Shown here piece by piece: positions 43,263 to 51,124 of a stretch of DNA of 64,000 nucleotides; the first letter of the stretch is position 1; the number at the start of each line of letters is the position of its first letter. The DNA is taken from NCBI RefSeq assembly GCF_001899645.1, contig NZ_MKVV01000038.1:2085-66084 (forward strand). The letters run 5' to 3'. The notes beneath the pieces are model-generated. The model was not told the origin of the DNA. It searched no databases and was given only the letters and a program-made list of their open reading frames with translations. This DNA comes from Pseudonocardia sp. 73-21. GTDB taxonomy: Bacteria > Actinomycetota > Actinomycetes > Mycobacteriales > Pseudonocardiaceae. The position numbers and the translations under genes are program-made.

Positions 43263-43928
43263 GTGGACGCTCTGATCGCGGAGTTCCCGCGGTTCGTCGG
43301 CGGGTTCCTCGGAACGCTCCGCCTCTGCCTGTTCGCCGCGATCGGCGCCCTGATCCTCGGCACGGTCCTCGCCGCCTTCCGGGTCTCCCCCGTGCCGCCG
43401 CTGCGCTTCGTCGGGCAGGCGTGGGTCACCGTCTTCCGCAACTCCCCGCTCGTCGTGACCCTGTTCATCTTCGCGTTCGGTCTGCCGCAGGTCGGCATCG
43501 TCTTCCCGACGTTCGGCGGCAACGCCTTCTTCTGGCCGGGTGTGGCGGGCCTGATCTGCTACACCGCCGCCTTCGTGTGCGAAGCGGTGCGCTCGGGCAT
43601 CAACTCGGTGCCCCCCGGTCAGGCCGAGGCCGCCCGCGCGGTAGGACTGACGTTCCAGCAGACGCTGGGCACCGTCGTGCTGCCGCAGGCGTTCCGCACG
43701 GTCGTGCCGCCGCTGGGCAGCGTGATCATCGCGATGATCAAGAACTCCGCCATCGTGGGCGCGTTCGGCGTGACCGGGGAGCTGTTCTCGGTCGACGCGG
43801 GCAACACGGCGCTGGGCTACTCGGCGCTGTCGAGCCTCACCGGCGTGGCCATCGCGTACCTCGTCATCACCATCCCCGCCGGCATCGCGCTCGGCGTCAT
43901 CGAGCGGAAGATCGAGGTGAAGCGATGA
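43263..43928 (+). CDS. gluC: glutamate-type ABC transporter, permease 1
   Basis: A 221-residue inner-membrane protein with about five membrane segments. The EAA loop is EAARAVGLTFQQTLGTVVLPQ, close to the usual cytoplasmic motif that docks GluA. GTG at 43263 with AGGAG upstream. Stops 37 bases before gluD. Confidence 0.92.
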   Translation: MDALIAEFPRFVGGFLGTLRLCLFAAIGALILGTVLAAFRVSPVPPLRFVGQAWVTVFRNSPLVVTLFIFAFGLPQVGIVFPTFGGNAFFWPGVAGLICYTAAFVCEAVRSGINSVPPGQAEAARAVGLTFQQTLGTVVLPQAFRTVVPPLGSVIIAMIKNSAIVGAFGVTGELFSVDAGNTALGYSALSSLTGVAIAYLVITIPAGIALGVIERKIEVKR

Positions 43929-43965
43929 CCGCTTCCGGCGACACACTCCGCCCCGTGGAGGCGAC

Positions 43966-44871
43966 ATGAGCTCCGTCCTCTACGACGCCCCGGGTCCGCG
44001 CGCCCGCCGGAACACGCTGATCTTCACGGTCATCGCCCTCGTGGCGCTGGCCGGCGTCGTGGCCCTCGCGATCGTCCAGCTGGGCCGCAACGGGCAGCTG
44101 GACAGCGCGAAGTGGGGCCCGATCTTCAACCCGGGCAACCAGTACTTCCTCGCGGTGTGGAAGTCCCTCGGCACCGGCCTGCTCGTCACCGTCGAGGCCG
44201 CGGCGATCACCCTCGTGCTCGCACTCGCGATCGGCACCGTGCTGTCGGTCCTGCGGTTCACGAGCACCCCCGCCTACCGCTGGCTCGTGGTGGGCGTCGT
44301 GGAGCTGCTGCGCGGCCTGCCCGTGGTGATCACGATCTACTTCGCCTCGCGGGTGCTGCCGGAGCTGGGCGTCAAGCTGCCGCCGCTGTGGTACCTGGTG
44401 ATCGGGCTGACGGCCTACAACTGCGTGATCATCGCGGAGATCCTCCGTTCGGGCATCGCGGCGCTGCCGCGCGGTCAGTCCGAGGCGGCGTACGCCGTCG
44501 GGATGTCGCGGTTCCAGGTGCTGCGGCTGATCCTGCTCCCGCAGGCGTTCCGGATCATGCTCCCCGCCCTGATCAGCCAGCTCGTGGTGATCGTCAAGGA
44601 CACGTCGCTGGGCTTCCTGGTGGTCGCGGGGTTCTCGGAGTTCGTCCGGGCCGCGAACACGGTGATCCAGTTCTTCGGTGGTTCGGAGGGCATCAACCTG
44701 CCGCTGCAGATGTACCTCGCCGTGGCGATCGTGTTCATTCTGATCAACTACTCGCTGGGCAAGCTGGCGGAGTACATCGACCGGCGCTCGTCGCGGTCGA
44801 AGAAGGCGGTGGCCGACGTCGCGACACCTCCGGTCCTGGTGGACGCCGGAATCGGCCGCGGCGCCGACTAG
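43966..44871 (+). CDS. gluD: glutamate-type ABC transporter, permease 2
   Basis: A 301-residue permease paralogous to GluC, with an extra N-terminal membrane segment (NTLIFTVIALVALAGVVALA) and the EAA loop SEAAYAVGMSRFQVLRLILL followed by PQAFR. Pairs with GluC to form the channel. ATG at 43966 follows GTGGAGG. The stop overlaps the convergent S9 peptidase stop by four bases. Confidence 0.92.
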   Translation: MSSVLYDAPGPRARRNTLIFTVIALVALAGVVALAIVQLGRNGQLDSAKWGPIFNPGNQYFLAVWKSLGTGLLVTVEAAAITLVLALAIGTVLSVLRFTSTPAYRWLVVGVVELLRGLPVVITIYFASRVLPELGVKLPPLWYLVIGLTAYNCVIIAEILRSGIAALPRGQSEAAYAVGMSRFQVLRLILLPQAFRIMLPALISQLVVIVKDTSLGFLVVAGFSEFVRAANTVIQFFGGSEGINLPLQMYLAVAIVFILINYSLGKLAEYIDRRSSRSKKAVADVATPPVLVDAGIGRGAD

Positions 44872-46802
44872 AGGTTCTCCACCACCACCGGCTCGATGCC
44901 CTCCTCCGCCGGGAGGTTGAAGCCGAGCACCTGGGCGTAGAAGCTCAGCTCCGCGTCCAGGGCCCGGCGGATGTTCTCCGAGCGGCGGAAGCCGTGCTGC
45001 TCGCCGTCGAACAGCAGGTAGGCGACGGGGACCTTGCGCTCGCGCAGCGCGTCGACGATCTTCTCGCTCTGGTTGGGCGGGACGATCGGGTCCTGCATGC
45101 CCTGCAACACGATCAGCGGCTTCGTGAACCGCTCGACGTGGTGGATCGGCGAGCGCTCCACGTAGACGTCGCGGTCCTGCGGGTAGGGGCCGACGAGGCG
45201 GTCGAGGTAGCGGCTCTCGAACTTGTGGGTGTCGGTGGCCAGCGCCTCCAGGTCGGCGACGCCGAAGTGGTCGGCGCCGGCCGCGAACGGGGTGTCGTCG
45301 CGGGCCAGGGCGGCCAGGGTGGTGAAGCCGCCGGCCGAGCCGCCGCGGATCGCCATGCGGCCGCCGTCGACGCGGCCGCGGGCGGCGAGCCAGCGGGCGG
45401 CGGCCAGGCAGTCGGCGACGTCGACGACGCCCCAGTTGCCGAGCAGCTCCTCCCGGAACGCGCGCCCGTAGCCGGTGGAGCCGCCGTAGTTCACGTCGAC
45501 GACGGCGAAGCCGCGGCTCGTCCAGTACTGGACCGACGTGCTCAGCACCGGCACCGCCGACGACGTGGGCCCGCCGTGGATCTCGACGAGCAGCGGGGGA
45601 AGGGCCCCGTCGGGGCCGGTGCGGTCGGGGTTGGCCGGTGGGTAGAACAGCGCGTGGGCGGTGCGGCCGTCGTCGGAGGGGAACGTGATGTGCTCGGGCA
45701 CCGAGAGGTAGCCGGGGTCCACCCGCAGGTCGCGCGGCGCGCGCAGCGCCTCGACGGCACCGGTGCCGGGGTCGATCCGGTGCACCCCGACCTCCTGCTC
45801 CGGCGCGCCCGCCAGCACCACCACCGTGCCGTCCGGGGCCGCGCGCAGCGCTCCGAACAGCGAGAACGGCGTGTCGATGTCGGTGAGGGTGCCGTCGGCC
45901 GAGCGCAGGACGAGCCCGTCGTAGCCGTTGCGGCGGCGCGCGAACACCGTCGAGCCGTCGGGGCGCACCGCGTACCGCGCGGACCCGAACACCCAGGCGG
46001 GCACACCGATCTCGGCGTCGATGCGCACGACGGGCTCGATGTCCACGCCGGGCGCGCAGCGGTAGAGGTTCCACCAGTCGGTGCGGTCGCTGAGGAACCA
46101 CAGCGACCCGTCGGCCTGCCAGCGGGGCTCGGCGACCGACTCGCCCTTCCCGCCCGCGATGACCGTCTCCTCCCCGGTCCGCAGGTTGCGGACCACCAGC
46201 TCGGTGGAGTCCCACGGCATCGACGGGTGGTTCCACTGCACCCAGGCGAGGTGGAGGCCATCTGGGCTGACGCGGGGCGCCGCGACGAAGTCCGGGCCCG
46301 TGACCAGCACCTCGGGGGTGCCCGGCGTCCGGGCGTCGAGCCGCACGATCTCGTTGCGGACGTCGGTGGCCGCCGGGCCGTCGTGGTGCTCCCGGACGCA
46401 GACGACCGTGGCCCCGTCCGTGGAGAGGTCGCCGTCGGCGTAGCGGTCGGCGCGCGGCGTGGCGGGCTCCGGGGTCAGCGGGGTGGCCCCGCCGTCGGCC
46501 AGCCGGTAGAGGCGCTGGTCGTCCCAGTTCACGAACCAGACCACGCCGTCGCGCGCCCACCAGGCGGCCCCGCCGTACTCGTGGACGGCGCTGCGGGCGT
46601 TCATGCCGTCGGGCAGCAGGTCGGTGGTGGTGTTGTCGGGGGTGCGGCGCACGATCTGGGTGCGACCACCCTCGGACGGCCGGCCCTCGTCCCACACGAC
46701 GTCGTCGCCGTCGAGGTGCAGCGCCCCGAGCCGCACGGCGGCGGACACGACCAGCTCGGACGTGATGGGGGTGGGCCAGGAGCCGAAGGGCGCGGTCGTC
46801 AC
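44868..46802 (-). CDS. S9 family (prolyl oligopeptidase-type) peptidase
   Basis: A 644-residue enzyme with an N-terminal beta-propeller (repeats such as SPDGLHLAWVQW, QADGSLWFLSDRTDWWNLYR) and a C-terminal alpha/beta-hydrolase domain. Catalytic Ser in IRGGSAGGFTTLA, Asp in GMQDPIVPPNQ, His in DGEQHGFRRSEN. It belongs to the acylaminoacyl/dipeptidyl peptidase group and cleaves short peptides. No signal peptide. GTG at 46802. Convergent with gluD. Confidence 0.93.
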   Translation of the reverse strand: MTTAPFGSWPTPITSELVVSAAVRLGALHLDGDDVVWDEGRPSEGGRTQIVRRTPDNTTTDLLPDGMNARSAVHEYGGAAWWARDGVVWFVNWDDQRLYRLADGGATPLTPEPATPRADRYADGDLSTDGATVVCVREHHDGPAATDVRNEIVRLDARTPGTPEVLVTGPDFVAAPRVSPDGLHLAWVQWNHPSMPWDSTELVVRNLRTGEETVIAGGKGESVAEPRWQADGSLWFLSDRTDWWNLYRCAPGVDIEPVVRIDAEIGVPAWVFGSARYAVRPDGSTVFARRRNGYDGLVLRSADGTLTDIDTPFSLFGALRAAPDGTVVVLAGAPEQEVGVHRIDPGTGAVEALRAPRDLRVDPGYLSVPEHITFPSDDGRTAHALFYPPANPDRTGPDGALPPLLVEIHGGPTSSAVPVLSTSVQYWTSRGFAVVDVNYGGSTGYGRAFREELLGNWGVVDVADCLAAARWLAARGRVDGGRMAIRGGSAGGFTTLAALARDDTPFAAGADHFGVADLEALATDTHKFESRYLDRLVGPYPQDRDVYVERSPIHHVERFTKPLIVLQGMQDPIVPPNQSEKIVDALRERKVPVAYLLFDGEQHGFRRSENIRRALDAELSFYAQVLGFNLPAEEGIEPVVVENL

Positions 46803-46856
46803 GTCTCACCACGCTAGTGCCCCGACCGGGCGGGGTCACCACATGACGCGGCGCGC

Positions 46857-47453
46857 TCAGCGCCGGACCGTGTAGTGCAGGTGCAGCACCCGGTCGCCCC
46901 GGACCACCTGGTCCGGATCGTCGAGGAGCACCGTGCCGGCGTGGTCGCCGAAGTAGCGCACACCCTCGCCCAGCACCACCGGGGCGACGTCCATCGCCAC
47001 CTCGTCCACCAGCCCGGCCGAGAACGCCTGCCCGCCGACGTCACCGGCCGTCACGCAGACCAGGCCGTCCCCCGCGAGCTCGCCGGCGAGGGCGATGGCC
47101 GCCTCGACCGAGCCCGCGGTGTGGAACGGAGCGTCCGGGTGCTCGGCGAGCCACGCCTCGGGCAGCGGGCGGTGGGTGACGACGACCAGCGCGTCCCCGG
47201 CTGCGGGCTTGCCGTCCCAGCCGTCGGTGGTGTCGAACAGGTGCCGCCCGATCACGGTGACCGAGATGGCGTCCCAGAACGGCTGGACGTAGCCGGCCGA
47301 CGCCGGCGAGACCCGGAACCTCCATCCGCTCGGCGTGGCGACCACCTCGGTGTCCCCGTTGCCGTACCAGTCGAACAACGGCCCGACCGAGTCGTCGGGC
47401 CGGGCGATGAAACCGTCCAGGGACACGACGGCATGCATGACCACTCTTGCCAT
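46857..47453 (-). CDS. dihydrofolate reductase family (RibD C-terminal-like) protein
   Basis: A 198-residue NADPH-dependent fold protein. N-terminal VVMHAVVSLDGFIARPDDSV and VTVIGRHLFDTTDGW, later LVCVTAGDVGGQAFSAGLVD, resemble the RibD_C group, whose reactions vary. ATG at 47453 with GGAGC upstream, 9 bases after the PPOX stop, so likely co-transcribed as the last gene of the run from 49583. Confidence 0.85.
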   Translation of the reverse strand: MARVVMHAVVSLDGFIARPDDSVGPLFDWYGNGDTEVVATPSGWRFRVSPASAGYVQPFWDAISVTVIGRHLFDTTDGWDGKPAAGDALVVVTHRPLPEAWLAEHPDAPFHTAGSVEAAIALAGELAGDGLVCVTAGDVGGQAFSAGLVDEVAMDVAPVVLGEGVRYFGDHAGTVLLDDPDQVVRGDRVLHLHYTVRR

Positions 47454-47462
47454 CTCAGCTCC

Positions 47463-47855
47463 TCAGCCGAACGAAGGGACGATCACCCGGTCCGGCGCGA
47501 CGAGGAACACCTCACGGGGCTCGTGGCGCGGGTAGGGGCCGCCGGTGTAGGAGGCGAAGATCCGGTCGATGATCGCCCAGCCGGCGTCGCCGCCGACCCG
47601 TCCCACGACCCGGCCCCGGACCAGCGCGCTGCGCACGAGGTTCTCCCGGTCGGTCACCGAGATCGCGATCCGGTCGTCCGCGCGCAGGTTCCGGCCCTTG
47701 CGTGACTCGGGCGAGGTGAAGAACGCGAGGTGGTCGCCCTCGACGTCGATCATCACCGGCACGGAGTGCGGCGCACCGTCGGGCAGCAGTGTGGCGACGT
47801 GCGCGATGTTCGGGCCGGCGAACAGCTCGCGGGCGTGGTCGTCGAGCAATGGCAT
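47463..47855 (-). CDS. PPOX-class (F420-dependent type) protein
   Basis: A 130-residue split-barrel protein: MPLLDDHARELFAGPNIAHV, HSVPVMIDVEGDHLAFFTSP, SRKGRNLRADDRIAISV, followed by GGPYPRHEPREVFLVAPDRV. Such proteins bind F420 or FMN and reduce small molecules. I chose ATG at 47855 because GGAAGG precedes it. It follows the frameshifted epimerase and precedes the RibD_C protein in the same direction. Confidence 0.85.
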   Translation of the reverse strand: MPLLDDHARELFAGPNIAHVATLLPDGAPHSVPVMIDVEGDHLAFFTSPESRKGRNLRADDRIAISVTDRENLVRSALVRGRVVGRVGGDAGWAIIDRIFASYTGGPYPRHEPREVFLVAPDRVIVPSFG

Positions 47856-47886
47856 GGCGGGTCCTTCCGGAGGGTCGGGGACGGGG

Positions 47887-48829
47887 TCAGCGGTCATGGC
47901 TCCGGAGCCAACCGGCGTAGTCCGCCACGGAGCGTTCGATGTCGTAGTCGGGCCGGAATCCGGTGTCGGCCTGCAGCCGGGTGATGTCGAGGTGGCCCCC
48001 CCGGCGGCCGGCCCGGGGTACGGCCGGACGGGAGGTTGATGCCCGCGCCCGGGAGCAGCGCGTTGATGGCGTCGGCGACGTCGCCGAACCGTGCGGACCG
48101 CCCGCTGGAGACGTTGTAGGTGCGGTGGCCGAGCCGATCGGCGAGCACGAGCAGCGCGATGGCCCCGCCGCAGTCCTTCACGAAACAGAGGTCGGTGGTG
48201 TCGTCGGTGTGCACGCGCGGCCGCGCCTCGGGGTGCTCGCCGCGGACCGCCGCGCGGAGCAGGCCGGGCAGGGCGAGGAACGGGTTGTCCGGCAGACCCA
48301 GCGGCCCCCAGACCGTGCCGATCCGCAGGCTGATCACATCGAACCCGGCGCTGTCACCGACGAGCGCGGCGAACAGCTCCGCGGTCTTCTTGAACACCGG
48401 GATCTGGTGCACGGCCACCGCCGGCAGCGGTGCGTCCTCCCGCAACGGTCCTTCCCCGACCCCGGCGTACACGGCGATGGAGCTGGCGACGGCGAAGCGG
48501 CGCACTCCCCACCGCCGGGCCGCCGTCAGCGCGTTGAGCAGGGCGAGGGACTCGGCGCGCAGGTACGCGACCGGATCGGGGACGTCGTGGCGGGCCGCTG
48601 CGAGATGCACGACGCCCGTGATCTCGTGGCGCGCCCCGATGTCGAGGAACGCCGCCCCGTCGGTGGTGTCCAGCGGTTCGACGGCCACCCGGCCGGCGGG
48701 CTCGTCGGCGAGGACCGCCGGCAACCCGCTGGACCGGTGTGCGGTGAGCACGACGGACTCGCCCAGGTCGAGCAACGACCGCGCAATGTGCGACCCGATG
48801 GACCCCAGGCCGCCGGTGACGAGGATCAT
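47887..48829 (-). pseudogene. NAD-dependent epimerase/dehydratase, frameshifted near the 3' end
   Basis: A short-chain sugar-epimerase-like protein with the nucleotide motif [20 protein letters not shown]. The body runs to [16 protein letters not shown], then the frame breaks at a run of seven C (plus strand, near 47996-48002). In the neighbouring frame the family C-terminus reads [20 protein letters not shown] then [14 protein letters not shown] to 47887. As written, translation would end at 47894 with an Arg/Pro-rich nonsense tail. The start ATG overlaps the AraC-gene stop (ATGA). It could be a sequencing slip in the homopolymer. Confidence 0.7.
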
Positions 48830-49583
48830 CGGTGTCCCCCCGCGACGGGACGGAGGGGGGCACCGGGTACCCCGGTGAGCCTGCGGCATTCGCGGGTGAG
48901 GTGGGCCTGGTCGTGGTACCCGCTCTCGACGGCCCATCCCGCGAGGTCGGCGTCCGCGCCGTGGTGCCGCTCGACGGAGGCCTGGAGGCGGGCGACGAAA
49001 CCTGGAACCGCAGGATGCGGTGCAGCTCCTTGGGGCCGACTCCGGCGGCCGCCCGGCACCGGCGCCGCAGCTGGCGCTCGGAGATAGACAGCAGCGCGGG
49101 CAGTGCCGCCGGCCGGCCGCCGCGCCACGGCATGAGAGTGCGGACGGCCTCGTCGACGAGCGGGTCGGGTTCGCCCGCCGTCCGGGCGACGAACGACTGC
49201 AGCCGGGCGAGCGCGACCTGCGGAGTCGGGGCCTCCCCGAGGCGGTCGGTGAGGCGGTGCAGGTCGCGCCAGAGGTCGGTGCCCGCGACGTCCTGGTCCA
49301 CCAGCTCGTCCGCCGGCCGTCGGACGAGCCCGCCGAGCACGCCTGGCCGCAGCCGCACCCCGACCACCGTGCCGCCCACCGGGATGTCCTGGAACGTGGC
49401 CCGCGTCAGGGGCCCGAGCACCCGCGGTTCCTCGCCGAGCAGGCACAGCACCGAGGCCCCGCCGTGCAGAACGTGCCGCTGCGCCAGGGGCCGCTCGCCG
49501 ACCTCCTGGATCCACACCGACGACGCCAGCGCGGTCAGCCTCGACGTCGGCACGCGCTCGACGTAGGTCGATCCCCCGGACAT
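48826..49583 (-). pseudogene. AraC-family regulator, frameshifted between the N-terminal half and the HTH
   Basis: MSGGSTYVERVPTSRLTALA begins a sensor domain that runs to [20 protein letters not shown] and LHRILRFQ, the first part of the AraC DNA-binding domain. One base is missing there (near 48997), and the second HTH continues in the next frame as [40 protein letters not shown], ending GGHR at 48826. Uncorrected, translation goes on into the epimerase region out of frame. Loss of the second HTH would stop DNA binding. A sequencing error is possible. Confidence 0.7.
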
Positions 49584-49624
49584 GCCGCCATTGTCCGGTG
49601 TCGTGGCCGCCCGGTCCGTCACCC

Positions 49625-49963
49625 TCACCGGGCCCGGGTGGTGCGCAGCGCGCTCAACAGCAGACCCGCCGCCTCACGCAGCCGGCCCGGGCGGACGACG
49701 GGCAGCAGCCCGGCCGCGCCGCGCAGACCCGTCCACCACCGCACGGTGTCGTCCTCGGCCACCGCGCCGACGGCCGGCGTCCCGCACGCGAGCACCGGGG
49801 CCGGCAACGTCGGGTACCAGCCACCGAGGCGCGGGTTGCGGCACGACAGCACCGTGACCGGGACGCGCACCAGATCGGGCAGCTCGCGGGCGATCCGCGA
49901 GCAGTTCGGGCACGAGACGTCGTAGATGATCACGACGTGGGCTGTCCGCACCCGGACGAGCAT
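49625..49963 (-). CDS. thioredoxin-like small protein
   Basis: A 112-residue protein starting MLVRVRTAHVVIIYDVSCPN with a CPNC redox motif (near residues 18-21), followed by ARELPDLVRVPVTVLSCRNP. It resembles the thioredoxin-fold DUF/vitamin-K-partner group. It is divergent from the next gene (start 49978), with 14 bases between. I cannot assign a substrate. Confidence 0.6.
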   Translation of the reverse strand: MLVRVRTAHVVIIYDVSCPNCSRIARELPDLVRVPVTVLSCRNPRLGGWYPTLPAPVLACGTPAVGAVAEDDTVRWWTGLRGAAGLLPVVRPGRLREAAGLLLSALRTTRAR

Positions 49964-49977
49964 GCCAGCATCGGGGC

Positions 49978-50271
49978 ATGAGCGATCCCGCGGAGCCCGC
50001 CAAGGACGTCGTCGTCGATGCCGAGATCGTGCCGGAACCCGCCCCGGCCACTCCCCCGCCACCCGCCCTCACCCCCGACTACGACGAGCACGGCGTACCG
50101 AGTTTCGACTACGTCCGCTCCACGATCGAGGGCCGGTTCGCCACCAGCGTCGGGATGGGCGAGCTCGCCGCCGACACCGCGGCGGGCCGTTCGATCGAGG
50201 AGCAGGAGGCCGAGCGGGAGAAGGCCGCGAAGGCGAAGCTGGAGGAGATCCGCCGCTCGATGGGCGGCTGA
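49978..50271 (+). CDS. small charged protein next to the Sdh1 operon
   Basis: A 97-residue protein with an acidic Pro/Ala-rich N-terminus and a conserved core GVPSFDYVRSTIEGRFATSV, ending in a charged helix (IEEQEAEREKAAKAKLEEIR). The length and place next to sdh1 match mycobacterial Rv0250c (from memory), whose function is unknown. ATG at 49978. A hairpin of family A follows at 50304. Confidence 0.7.
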   Translation: MSDPAEPAKDVVVDAEIVPEPAPATPPPPALTPDYDEHGVPSFDYVRSTIEGRFATSVGMGELAADTAAGRSIEEQEAEREKAAKAKLEEIRRSMGG

Positions 50272-50303
50272 CGCGTCTGGTGGATCTTGGTTGCCGAGCC
50301 CCA

Positions 50304-50358
50304 GTTCAGGAAAGCCACTTTCCGGTCGTCCGACGACAGCAAAGTGGCTTTCCTGAAC
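50304..50358. repeat. stem-loop repeat, family A copy 2
   Basis: A perfect 18-bp inverted repeat (50304-50321 and 50341-50358, loop 19 bases with an inner GTCGTCCGACGAC palindrome), 32 bases after the plus-strand stop and 10 bases before the sdhB stop. Shares GTGGCTTT(G/C)CTG with the hairpin at 10162-10212. Probably a bidirectional terminator from a repeated family. Confidence 0.85.
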
Positions 50359-50368
50359 CTCGGTGGCC

Positions 50369-51124
50369 CTACGCGCCCGGGCGCTTGAAGATCTTGTTCC
50401 CCAGCCACACCAGCGGGTCGTACTTGCGGTCGACCACGCGCTCCTTCATCGGGATCAGCGCGTTGTCGGTGATCTTGATGTGCTCGGGGCACACCTCGGT
50501 GCAGCACTTGGTGATGTTGCACATCCCCAGCCCGTGCTCCTCCTGCGCCGCCACCTGCCGGTCGGCGACGTCGAGGGGGTGCATGTCGAGCTCGGCGATC
50601 CGCATGAGGTAGCGGGGGCCGGCGTAGGCCTCCTTGTTCTCCTCGTGGTCCCGCACGACGTGGCAGACGTTCTGGCACAGGTAGCACTCGATGCACTTGC
50701 GGAACTCCTGGCTCCGCTCGACGTCGACCTGCGCCATCCGGTAGTCGCCCGGCTTCACGTCCGGCGGCGGCGCGAAGCTCGGGATCTCGCGCGCCTTCGT
50801 GTAGTTGAACGACACGTCGGTGACGAGGTCCCGGATCACCGGGAAGGTGCGCAGCGGCGTGACCGTGATGACCTCGGTCTCGGTGAACGTCGACATGCGC
50901 GTCATGCAGGCCAGGCGCGGCTTGCCGTTGATCTCCATGCTGCACGAGCCGCACTTGCCGGCCTTGCAGTTCCAGCGGACGGCGAGGTCGTTGGCCTCGG
51001 TCTGCTGGAGCCGGTGGATGATGTCGAGGACGACCTCGCCCTCGTTCACCTCCACCGGGTAGTCGACGAGCTCACCCTTCTCGGAGTCGCCCCGCCACAC
51101 GCGGAAATGGGCGTCGTAGCTCAC
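50369..51124 (-). CDS. sdhB: succinate dehydrogenase (Sdh1-type) iron-sulfur subunit
   Basis: A 251-residue subunit with the plant-type 2Fe-2S site WNCKAGKCGSCSMEINGKPR and later C, and two further cluster motifs CIECYLCQNVCHVV and CNITKCCTEVCPEH. It carries electrons from SdhA to the membrane. The start GTG at 51124 overlaps the sdhA stop (GTGA). Third gene of sdhC-sdhA-sdhB in this order. Confidence 0.93.
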   Translation of the reverse strand: MSYDAHFRVWRGDSEKGELVDYPVEVNEGEVVLDIIHRLQQTEANDLAVRWNCKAGKCGSCSMEINGKPRLACMTRMSTFTETEVITVTPLRTFPVIRDLVTDVSFNYTKAREIPSFAPPPDVKPGDYRMAQVDVERSQEFRKCIECYLCQNVCHVVRDHEENKEAYAGPRYLMRIAELDMHPLDVADRQVAAQEEHGLGMCNITKCCTEVCPEHIKITDNALIPMKERVVDRKYDPLVWLGNKIFKRPGA

